64,000 bases of DNA from Chlorops oryzae (lineage: Eukaryota; Arthropoda; Insecta; Diptera; Chloropidae), in assembly GCA_020466095.1 (NCBI GenBank), contig CM035806.1, forward strand, positions 136,095,180 to 136,159,179. The letters run 5' to 3'. The position numbers and the translations under genes are program-made. A model generated the notes under the pieces. That model was not told where the DNA came from. It saw nothing but the letters and a program-made list of their open reading frames with translations, and made no database searches. Shown piece by piece: positions 22,340 through 31,311 of this stretch; the first letter of the stretch is position 1; every line of letters begins with the position of its first letter.

Positions 22340-23346
22340 TTATCTTGATTCATATATATCGCAGATATAGTCCTGCACGATTGGCTTCTGTTGTTTTGTT
22401 TTTCATTACTTTCCATTTCATTTTTCTGTCATAATGCAGTTTCCACCAGCTTACTATTAACCGTGCCACGGCTCTTCCTCCTTCACTCTCTTTTTAGTCT
22501 TACTTTTCTCATCTACCTACTATTAACCTGTCTTACTTCCGCTTGATTCACTTCTTTAAATCAAATACTTGTGACATTTGACACAGCACTTGATGCTAAA
22601 AATGTCACTACCAATTTCTTCTCTTTAGTTGTTATTTTATAATATTTAGTTAATTAAAATTATTTTTAATTCTTAATTTCTTTCTTTAAACTATTTCATG
22701 AATACATATCCACACATTGTACATTTAATTTGAAGAATTGTGAATAAATTGAATTGAAATTGAATTGAATTGAATTAATAGGCGTAGACGCTTCAAATTC
22801 GCAACATAGGTTGACCAAGGCGAATGAAAGGTGTAGGAAAAAATTGTATGTGGCCCGCCCACTGCCACGCCCAAAAATGAAGTTTTTTCGTAACTTCCGA
22901 AGTAAAAGGCGTAGAAGCTTCAAATTCGCAACATAGGTTGACCAAGGCGAATGAAAGGTGTAGGAAAAAATTTTATATGGCCCGCCCACTGCCACGCCCA
23001 CAAATGGAGATGTTTCGTAACTTCCGAATTAATAGGCGTAGACGCTTCAAATTCGCAAAATAGGTTGACCAAGGCGAATGAAAGGTGTAGGAAAAAATTG
23101 TATGTGGCCCGCCCACTGCCACGCCCAAAAATGAAGTTTTTTTCGTAACTTCCGAAGTAAAAGGCGTAGACGCTTCAAATTCGCAACATAGGTTCACCAA
23201 GGCGAATGAAAGGTGTAGGAAAATAATTTATGTTGCCCTCCCACTGCCACGCCCACAAATAGAGAAGCAAAACATAGTGCGCTCATAATGTCGGGACGCT
23301 GGGTATTTCAAAGTCGGGCTTGACCGACTTTAGCTTTCTTACTTGT

Positions 23347-23432
23347 TTTTTTATAGGAATAAGTAGGTAATAATAATAAATTACAATAAAAATTAAAGAG
23401 GAATAAAAAGCTTGCAACCAATCTTTTTATGG
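23347..23432. other. Short spacer with target site of the next LINE
   Basis: AT-rich. It ends with AATCTTTTTATGG (23420-23432), the left target-site duplication of the LINE fragment. Confidence 0.6.
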
Positions 23433-24019
23433 ATTTTATGGATATGCTGCTATAAACTCCTGAATCAACTCAGCTGTCACAACAAAGTGGCACTGTGGTG
23501 GGTTCCAGGACATGCAGGGCACGAAGGAAACGAAAGAGCTGATTGCCTCGCAAAACGAGGAGCTCAAAGGTGCTTCATAGGCCCTGAGCCTTTCTGCACT
23601 CTTCAGAAATCGTACAATGCAGAACTTATTCGGATTTGGGAGCAAAGATGCCTTAAAGCATCCTGGATGAACTCAAAAGGTCAAAGGCAGGCTAAAAGAT
23701 TCATCGCTCCCAACGAAAACGTCTCAAAGAGATTACTCTGCCTTGGCAGAGAGGATCTAAAAATCCTAACCGGATACCTGACGGGGCACTGCAAATTGAG
23801 ATATCATCTCAAAAAGATAGGCCTCTCTAATGAATCAACATGCCGATTCTGTGAAATGGACGAAGAAACGCCAGAGCACATTCTCTGCGACTGCCCTTCA
23901 CTGAGCAGCCGCAGGCTGTTCCACTTTGGGGACGCAATGATCGCCCCTATAAATTTTGGAACGTCTTTAAACCGTCCACAGTGCTCAACTTCATAAAGAG
24001 CCTAAGGATGGAGAATTAA
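23433..24019 (+). pseudogene. LINE pol C-terminal fragment: RNase H plus zinc-knuckle, frameshifted
   Basis: The frame shows WVPGHAGHEGNERADCLAKR, the last RNase H block with its final catalytic Asp in ERADCLA. Then comes CRFCEMDEETPEHILCDC, the C-x2-C...H-x3-C motif found after RNase H in several LINE clades. The frame stops early at 23996. A neighbouring frame continues as VLNFIKSLRMEN and stops at 24017-24019, so a single-base indel lies near 23940-23970. Confidence 0.8.
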
Positions 24020-24088
24020 AGAACCACTGGGGTTAACACAATAGATCCTCTGTGGTCGCGGTGCGCATTATTCCCCAACTTTAATAAT
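23433..24088 (+). mobile_element. 5'-truncated LINE fragment (RNase H end) with 13-bp TSD
   Basis: It is flanked by a perfect 13-bp direct repeat AATCTTTTTATGG (23420-23432 and 24089-24101). The fragment encodes the end of an RNase H domain and a Cys/His motif, then a short 3' UTR ending in TAATAATAA-like sequence. This is a classical truncated target-primed insertion of an RNase H-bearing LINE (R1, LOA, I or Jockey-group), distinct from the CR1-like LINE next to it. Confidence 0.85.
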
Positions 24089-24101
24089 AATCTTTTTATG
24101 G

Positions 24102-24489
24102 AAAAAAAAAAATAAAAAGAAAGATTCCAGCAGAACACACTCTCATTGGAATTCTCGATACTTCAATTTTATCGCTGGAAACTATGTTTCCCCCCCTCCT
24201 TCCCGAGTACATAAATTTTTCCTTTTTCCAAGTTCAAAATTTACTTTACCTTTTCCAAGCCCCAATTTTTCCACAATTTCTTTCGCCTGAGACAGGGTTC
24301 GAACTCGGACCTTTCAGAATGCTAAGCAAAAACGCTTCCAGTACGCTAACAAGCGATCTCATTGGCGCGTGCTAGATTTATTATATCAACGTTCGATAAA
24401 ATCGGACTATAGACGCCTCCTATGTATGTATGATAGCAATATAATAGCGAGAACAATTTGACAATTTGAGAATTTTGTTCGTTTTTGAG
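24102..24489. repeat. Intronic DNA with tRNA-like block (minus strand)
   Basis: The complement of 24290-24370 has an A-box-like TTAGCGTACTGG and a B-box-like CGAGTTCGAACCC. Related minus-strand blocks are near 34480-34545 and 51815-51885. Confidence 0.4.
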
Positions 24490-24612
24490 ATCATTTAAAA
24501 CCAAAAGGTATTAAAATAAAACTTTTTGGTATTGAAATTCAAATTTAATACTAAAAAGATTTAATTTTATACCGATTGGTTTTAATTTTAAACCTTTAGT
24601 TTTTACTGTGTA
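24490..24612 (-). repeat. Small repeat, inverted copy of 16630-16735
   Basis: It ends in AACCTTTAGTTTTTACTGTG and contains TTTGGTATT and AATACTAAAAAG blocks that mirror the other copy. Confidence 0.5.
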
Positions 24613-24737
24613 CGAAAAACATACTTTGAAGTCAGTTCATTTTTAAGGCAGAAAGTTGGTAAAAAATTGGTAAAACTGAACCAAAACCGGACTCAACTGG
24701 ACTCAATGCTGTTCAAATTTCCCTATTTTGCTTGTTG

Positions 24738-25050
24738 GGAGATTCTGTCACAAAAATTCCAAAACTGCCCCAAAATCGGAATTTTTCCAAATATTCCAAT
24801 GAAATTTATAACTTGAGCGCATGTTTTTAAGCCTCCGATTTAATTTCCCAAAATTGGAAAAGCGGGCGGAAAAGGTGGCATGAGGGAAATTCTCACAAAG
24901 AATTGAACAAAAATCTACATAACGGCCTGTAAAATCTACAGAATACCTTGTATTGATGCTAGTGGTCTTGGCGCCTGTTTTAAAAAATATTCTTATAAAA
25001 AATTGCAGTTTCGGGTATTTTATGGTCGGTCTCGCCTTACTATGTATAGC
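24738..25050 (+). mobile_element. HINE/DINE-like family B fragment
   Basis: TGTCACAAAAATTCCAAAAC and GCCTCCGATTTAATT match the family B body. GGGTATTTTATGGTCGGTCTC...GCCTTACTAT near 25014-25045 resembles the degraded 3' hairpin. Confidence 0.5.
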
Positions 25051-25331
25051 ACCCATACTTGTTCTGATTGTTCTTTTTTTGGAATTGCTAAACACACCTT
25101 CAGTTCACTCTTATATTGGTAATCATCTGTCATTGGACTTGCTACGTGCTTTCTTTCAATGGTCGACTTTTGAACGGAAAAACATGATCGCAAATAACCA
25201 AAAAAAAAACCCGTGGTCCGAATGGTATTATATCAGAGCCTGTATATTTATCATCATCGTCTTATGGTGTATGCATTTTTCCATACCCTCTTTTAGGGTC
25301 TTATTATATTTGTTTGTTAATGTGTACGTAC

Positions 25332-25482
25332 CGAAATGCCGCTATTAAGTCTTCGGTGACATCATCGTTCTCTTCTGGTTTGCTCGCGGCATTTTCTTCG
25401 TGGTGCTGTTGTTGTTCGTCGCGCAGCGCCTGAATGCGTCCGACCCATTGAAGGAATTCAGCTTCATTAATAAGACCATTGC
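25332..25482 (-). CDS. Calmodulin-like gene, exon with EF-hand 2 and linker
   Basis: Acceptor TCTTACAG precedes 25482 and donor GTACGT follows 25332. The exon completes a Gly codon split from the exon at 61357 and encodes NGLINEAEFLQWVGRIQALR, then an acidic Gln/Glu-rich linker and DDVTEDLIAAF, ending in a split Arg codon. The EF-hand 2 loop (SHSGNGLINEAE across the junction) has Ser instead of Asp at position 1, so calcium binding there may be weak or absent. The linker between EF-hands 2 and 3 is longer than in calmodulin. Confidence 0.9.
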
Positions 25483-25795
25483 CTGTAAGAGAACAAAGAG
25501 CAAATAAAACACACGTATATAAGCACACAAAAAGTTTTCCATTACAGAGTGGAAAATATGAAAAGAGTTCTTGTATGGAAAAAAAAAGAATTTCATTTAA
25601 AAATTAATGCGATTTTGTTTTATACAATTTTTTTTTTTTAATTGCCTTTGCGACTTAAGCATTTAAATCCATGAACTTGAATCGAAAATGTTACAAAAAT
25701 AAGAAGCTTTATTCATTTGAATGGAACGTAAATATGTATGTATTTCAAATGTCATTTTTGCTTCAAAGTCAACGGTAATCTCTTTACTCTCGTTT

Positions 25796-25820
25796 TTATA
25801 CCCAGCGTAAGCAGGGTCTT
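25796..25820 (+). repeat. HINE-A 5' end fragment abutting a HINE-B copy
   Basis: TTTTATACCCAGCGTAAGC is followed by unrelated sequence, and 30 bp later the family B copy starts. Only the 5' tip of family A remains. Confidence 0.55.
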
Positions 25821-25852
25821 TCAAAATTTGAAAAAGCAAGGACAAACAAGTA

Positions 25853-26703
25853 AGGGTGTTATAGTCAGGCAAGCCTGACAATAGAATACCCGACACAGAC
25901 ACACATGTTCAAATAATTTTTAATATCAAGAGGTGTTTAAGGCCATAAGGGGCCCAATATACCGACTTTTGCTAAATTTCTTTATGAAAACCGCCCCTTT
26001 GCCACGCCCACTTTTCCAATTTTTTAAAATTCTAATCGGAATCTTAAATACACTCCGAATCCTAAGCTTCATTGAAATATTTGGAAAAAGTCCGATTTTG
26101 AGGCAGTTTTGGGATTTTTGTAACAGACCCTAGTAATGGAGGTACCCTTAAAAATGGACCGATCTAGGAAATTTTTTGTGAGGATGTTTATGGCTACAAA
26201 GGAAGCATAAGTACCAACTTTCGTTCAAGTCCCATTTGAATTTCGGGTGTAGGAGAGAGTTTTCAAAAAACGCCCTTCTGCCACGCTCACTTTTCCAAAT
26301 TTTTTAAATCACAGTACTTGACTTTAAACATGTTCAAATACCAAATTTCAACAAAATATCTTGAAAAACTCCGATTTTAAAGCAGTTTTTGTGATTTTCG
26401 TAACAGACCCTAGTACTGGAGGTACCCCTAAAAATGGTCAGATCGGGTCCATTCTCGAACTTGTTCTTACTCATGTCCCCGTGAGCACGCATACCAAATT
26501 TTGTCAAGATAGCTCAACTCCTTCGATAAGATAACTGTATACAGACAGACGGACGGACAGACGGACATGTCTAAATTGAATCTCCTGGTGACGCTGATCA
26601 TTTCTATATACATTTTGTATGGTCTATCTCGACTGGTTCTGGGTGTTACACACAACCACACGAACGCAATATACCCTCGACACAGAGTGTGTCGGGTATA
26701 AAA
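25853..26703 (-). mobile_element. HINE/DINE-like element, family B, near full length
   Basis: Read on the plus strand it starts ACAAGTAAGGGTGTTATAG with the hairpin AGTCAGGCAAGCCTGAC. It passes through GGTGTTTAAGGCCATAAGGG, two body repeats containing TAACAGACCCTAGTA, ACAGACAGACGGACGG (complement of the (GTCY)n tract) and CTCGACACAGAGTGTGTCGGGTATAAAA. Helentron-type elements end in a stem-loop followed by a short fixed tail; here the tail is CTTACTTGT on the minus strand. Confidence 0.85.
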
Positions 26704-27508
26704 ATTGTCGCACAGAAATCTTTTCGATGTCATTGTGATCCTCAGGACATTCTCTATACGAATCCGGGATGCATTTTATTTTCCTAACTTTTTTAGAAAA
26801 AGTCCAATATTAACTGGTAAATACTGACTTTGCCAAATAACAAATAAACCGTTACTCCAATTTAAATATATATCCAATTGGTCTCAGTTTCTAGAATCCA
26901 AAAATACATCTGTGGTCTTATGGAAGAATAGCTTAAGTCGACTTAAGCTTATAATGAGTTATTAATACCACTGAATATCCTTCAAAGAGACGCATCATTA
27001 GGTAAAACCCTTGTCTCCGTAACATTCTTCTAGGAAAAGTGGTTAATACAGAAACGTCCAATGACACTGTGCTCGAATTTGGTACTTTTTTTACCGACAA
27101 CATGGAGACAAATCTTGTAAACATAATTTGGGGGCGCTGAATTCAGTCCCATCAACCGTTTTTCTGGATTGGCTCTAGTTTTTGAGATATCGCGGTTTAA
27201 AAATTATGACTTACTTCATTAAAAATATACATATATATTATATATTTAGTTCATTTTGCTATACATATATTAATGCCAGAATTGTGACCATAGCTTTAAT
27301 TACTTGAGTAGAATGCCTGTGCAAAACTTCGCTGCAATCGCAACGGTAATTGGTATTTTATAAATGCTTATTTCAATTTTAATCTATCACATTTATTTAA
27401 AAAAAATTGAAGCATACTTTTAGGGGAAGTGAAACTGTTGACATTCGATTTTTTAAATTTAAAGAAACAGTTCTCAAAAAGAGCTTTAAGATCTGTGATG
27501 TTATTTAA
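26704..27508. repeat. Intronic DNA with a repeat mirrored at 28380-29510
   Basis: The part 26808-27180 is an inverted relative of 28380-28560 plus 29456-29510 (GGTCTCAGTTTCTAGAATCC; CCAAATAACAAATAAACCGT). The partner copy is interrupted by the palindromic element at 28561-29455. Confidence 0.55.
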
Positions 27509-28270
27509 CAAAACGGCATAATGGGAAAGCACAAGGCTAGGAATCGAGAGCACTGAAGTTCCAACCCCAAAAAAAGTTGAAGCGGAAAAAATTTTTTTTT
27601 TAATTTCGGATTTTTTTTGAGTCAGAGTCAGTCCAAGTATATAGCAATTTGAACATTGGATGGTGTGCTATACTGTCCACAAAGTGTGTTGCGGATCATC
27701 GCTGCCGTAAGCAAGAAATTTATCGCTGAGAATATAATTTATTTGAGAGATTTTTATGAACAAAGATACCTTTGCATGCTATAGCTTTCTTTTGTCTTAT
27801 TTCAATATTCCACGAATATTTCAAACCATACCAATTTAAAATGGGAGATATCAAAAGCGAAGAAATCGTACTGTGCCTCAAATTTGAGAATTTCTGTTAT
27901 GTCTGCGGAAAATTTGTAGTCAGAACAAGTAAACGCAAAATAAAGGCTACGAGTTACCAGTTGGTATAGAGAGTACTTTGGTTTGGGTGTTTTCCACGAT
28001 GTCAACTGGGCTCCATCTTTCATTTGTGATTTTATTGTGATTTTGCTTCACAGAAATTTCTTTTCCTCGAACTTGTTTCGATGGTCATTTTATAGAGTGA
28101 ACGCCTGCTACAAGATACTAAGTAATTGGGGTGGTGTGGAGTTCATCCGGCAAACTGACTCAAGAAAAAATCCGAAATTAAAAAAAAAAATTTTGCGCTT
28201 CAATTTTTTTGGGGTTTGAACTTCAGTGCTCTCGATTTCTAGCCTTGTGCTTTCCCATTATGCCGTCTTG
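27509..28270. mobile_element. Foldback-type element with ~117-bp inverted repeats
   Basis: The left arm 27509-27626 (ACGGCATAATGGGAAAGCAC, GAATCGAGAGCACTGAAGTT) and right arm 28155-28270 are complementary with few mismatches. The 530-bp interior includes TGAACGCCTGCTACAAG/GAGTTCATCCGGCA, also seen at 9058-9122. No transposase frame and no clear target-site duplication were found. Confidence 0.75.
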
Positions 28271-28560
28271 TCAAATATAAAAAAGGAGTCCCAAAATCTA
28301 AATTAATTTTTGGGGAAACTAAAGTGTATTAAGTTAAAACAAAATTATGCTTGCATACTTTTGGGATTAACCTTTAAACGCGAAAATCTCCGTTAACTGA
28401 GCCAATCCCAATAAATCAATATAACTATTGTATTCAGCGCACTTTACTTAGTATTTCTAGATATGAACGCGGTCTGTCGGTTTTTTGAACTAGCACAGTG
28501 TGATTATCGAATTATGTATTTTTGGATTCTAGAAACTGAGACCTATCAATTGGTATCAAA

Positions 28561-29455
28561 GGGTCTTCCCGGTTGAGCAAAGGCATGTGCCACCCTGAAA
28601 GGAATTTTTAAATTTTGTTGATTTTTCGATAGGTTTCATCTAAAAATACTGTGGAGACCACTTTTTAGATTTTAATTTTGAATAGTCCTTGAGATATCCT
28701 TGAAAGTCCTTTTTTATGAAGGCTTTTTTCAAAATTTTATATCTCAACAACCAATTAAGATAGAGAGACGATCTAAACAGATTCTGTTAGACAATAAAAC
28801 AAGGAAGCTAAAAAAATTTTGTTTTAATTTTACACTAAGAAATTTTTTTTCACAAAACTAAAAAGAAAAGTTTAAGTATTTATTTCAGTGTATTCCAATT
28901 TTGACGCAACTTTTATATTTTTTTGAAAAATAGCTCCTAGTATTTACTTTAATTTAAAAGAAACAAGTATTCCAATCGGATGGCGGAACAGTGTCATATT
29001 TACAAAAATGCAAGGGTACATTAATACTCTCAGTGTTGATCCCATACAAAAGGCATCACTCATACGACATGTATGCGGATTATCGAATATATAATTAACG
29101 TCCTACATGTCGTATGACATGCGTCAAAATTGGAATACACTGAAATAAATACTTAAACTTTTCTTTTTAGTTTTGTGAAAAAAAATTTCTCAGTGTAAAA
29201 TTAAAACAAAATTTTTTTAGCTTCCTTGTTTTATTGTCTAACAGAATCTGTTTAGATCGTCTCTCTATCTTAATTGGTTGTTGAGATATAAAATTTTGAA
29301 AAAAGCCTTCATAAAAAAGGACTTTCAAGGATATCTCAAGGACTATTCAAAATTAAAATCTAAAAAGTGGTCTCCACAGTATTTTTAGATGAAACCTATC
29401 GAAAAATCAACAAAATTTAAAAAATCCTTTCAGGGTGGCACAACCCGTCAGACCC
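28561..29455. mobile_element. Long-palindrome element with ~340-bp arms
   Basis: Arms 28561-28908 and 29121-29455 are near-perfect complements. They begin GGGTCT..CCGGTTG and then TGCCACCCTGAAAGGA, and include TCGATAGGTTTCATC and GAGACGATCTAAACAGATTC. A second small inverted pair (TCATACGACATGTA, TACATGTCGTATGA) lies in the 210-bp centre. A diverged single arm is at 49234-49540. It interrupts the repeat mirrored at 26808-27180. No ORF was found. Confidence 0.8.
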
Positions 29456-29664
29456 TTTATTTAAATTGGAGCAACGGTTTATTTGTTATTTGGCAAAGCC
29501 TTTTATTTTTGCCAAATAAAATATTTGGCCCAGTTTAACTGTTATTGTTTGACTGAAAAAATAAAAGGTAATATTTTACAGTAATTTTTTTTCAAATAAA
29601 ATACAAGTTAAAAAATAACTTTTTTTGAAACTTTTACTATAAAAGTCATAACTGGTTCGGTCCC
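29456..29664. repeat. Right remainder of the interrupted repeat
   Basis: TTTAAATTGGAGCAACGGTT and TTTATTTGTTATTTGGCAAA continue the repeat that stops at 28560. Confidence 0.5.
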
Positions 29665-30132
29665 TGGTATATTAGTTTTGTGGGAATCTTATAGCAGCTA
29701 GAGCTAAACTCCGCAGATATATAAATGTATATACTTATATTCTTGATCAGGATCGAAAACTGAATCGTTTAAGAAATGCCCGTCTGTCCGGTCGTCTGTG
29801 GTCGGATCTCCTTCGAAACGGCTGGACCCATCACGTTAAAATTCGGGAGATATCCACCCTCTGCCACGCCTTCAAATTGATTTAATGTTTATTGACAAAA
29901 TCCCGGAAAAAATGGGCCAACAAATAATGATATATCGTAACTTGCGTATGGAATGGCGTAGGAGCTTCAAATTCAAATAAAGGTTATCAGAGGTGTGTGG
30001 AAGACAAATGCGCGCCCACCCACTTCTACGCCCACAAATGAAGATTTTTGGTAACTTTCGTGAGCGCGTCAATATTGTTGGGATGCTCAAAGATCGAAGT
30101 CAGGCTTGATCGAATTTAGCTTAATTACTTAT
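29665..30132 (+). mobile_element. HINE/DINE-like element, family A, copy 3 (degraded)
   Basis: GGTATATTAGTTTTGTGG, TTGATCAGGATCGAAAACTG, a short (GTCY)n tract near 29776-29800, a partial core unit and the 3' hairpin remnant GTCAGGCTTGATCGAATTTAGC are in the expected order. Confidence 0.7.
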
Positions 30133-31309
30133 TACCAGGGCATGGATTTTGTTGGCTTTTATAAATTGAAAGTATACTTTATGGGGCAAAAAATTTTGCT
30201 AACCAATGTTTTGCGAATAACCCAACAAGCAAAGTAAGGAAATATGACCAGCGCTAGGTCCATTCGACCTATTTTGGTTATGTTTTACCTATTTTTTAAC
30301 AAATTTCTGCCTTAAAAATACCCTAACTTAAAAGTAAGTTTAACAAGGTCGAAATTACCTAAATTCAACCTATGTCACGGCTTAAAAGTCAATGTGACTT
30401 TAAAGAATATTTTAGGTCGAAAATAGGTAAAACAGTCCTTCTTAACATAAATGCCCTTATAGTGCCATAACTTTGAATTCCAAATTAGGAAAGTTTTTTA
30501 AGGCATATCGACTAAATTTTTGACTTAATTTCGACTATTAGGTCCATTCGACTTTTAGGGCGATATTAGGTCAAAAAAATTACTTGTTTTGTTGCCTTTC
30601 TGCCCTATAAGTCGAGATGCATTGATTATTCGACTTTTAAGTCGAAATGCCTCTGAAGGAAAAACACAAAGCTAAAACAAAAACGTATGCCCTATTTTGA
30701 CCTAAAAGGACCATTATGTAAAGTAACGTTGAGAGCATAGAAGTGTGAGTTTTAATTAATGAATTTTATTCGGCCAGAATAAAAATCCATTTTGTTCCTA
30801 ATTGCTAGGAACATATGCATACTCTAAACGAGAAGAAGCACCGCGAGTTTTAATGAAAGCATAAAAGAGCTGAAATTGACGGAAAAAGCTATAAATTTCC
30901 GTATGCCCGCTCTCGATGTTGCATGCTCGGCTGTTTCCGTCAAACTGAGGCAAAAGCGTAAGCAATACATGTGAGTGGCTGTCGCAAAAAAAAGTTTAAA
31001 TGCCTTATTAGAGCAAAAATAAGTAATAAATTCCTTAACAGGGATAATTTAAGGAAAAATAACTATAAAGAAAGAGATGAAAGTAATTTTTTGCTATAAG
31101 GTAAGGAAATTCGACTTTGTGGCCCGATTTTTCGTTCCGCCATTCGAAAGATTGAGAATTCTTCTTCTGCATCTGTTTTTTCTATACAAAAAATAATTTT
31201 TTTTAAAAGAAAAATTTATTTAATTCACATCAATGAGATGGCCCCTGAAAAATGAAGGAGTACAAGGAACACTTTCACCATAAATCCAAGCTCGCATATT
31301 ATATTTATA
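30133..31309. repeat. Intronic DNA rich in AGGTCGA/TCGACCT motifs
   Basis: The part 30240-30720 carries many short copies of AGGTCGA, TCGACTTTTA and their complements. A related tract is at 52690-52945. The part 30180-30215 shares TTTTGCTAACCAATGTTTTG with 4090-4110. The source element is unclear. Confidence 0.4.
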
Positions 31310-31311
31310 TA

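Larger units (their letters stand above)
18538..22774 (+). mobile_element. CR1/L2-group LINE, 5'-truncated, inserted in HINE-A tandem array
   Basis: The left border is where the core unit GTAACTTCCG breaks off. The right border is a (TTGAA)n tail (about 22748-22774), after which the core unit resumes with TTAATAGGCGTAGACGC. ORF1 is cut at its 5' end, ORF2 is complete, and a 3' UTR of about 430 bp follows. Absence of RNase H and a short-repeat tail instead of poly(A) point to the CR1/L2/Daphne-Crack assemblage. The exact clade needs phylogeny. No clear target-site duplication was seen. Confidence 0.85.
17954..23346 (+). mobile_element. HINE/DINE-like element, family A, copy 2 (interrupted by a LINE)
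   Basis: The 5' end is TTTTTATACCCAGCGTAAGC. Then come TTGATCAGGATCAAAAACTG, a (GTCY)n tract (18086-18110), and about 126-bp tandem core units near 18418-18537, 22780-22907, 22908-23033, 23034-23158 and 23159-23275. The 3' end is ACGCTGGGTA, a perfect stem-loop (AAGTCGGGCTTGACCGACTT) and TTTCTTACTTG. The subterminal inverted repeats TACCCAGCGT and ACGCTGGGTA match exactly. A LINE (18538-22774) splits the tandem array. Confidence 0.85.

Noticed and set aside
26467..26733. 88-codon minus-strand ORF (also 46697-46945)
   Set aside because: It is HINE-B sequence read on the minus strand; the (GTCY)n tract gives the SVCP-like residues.
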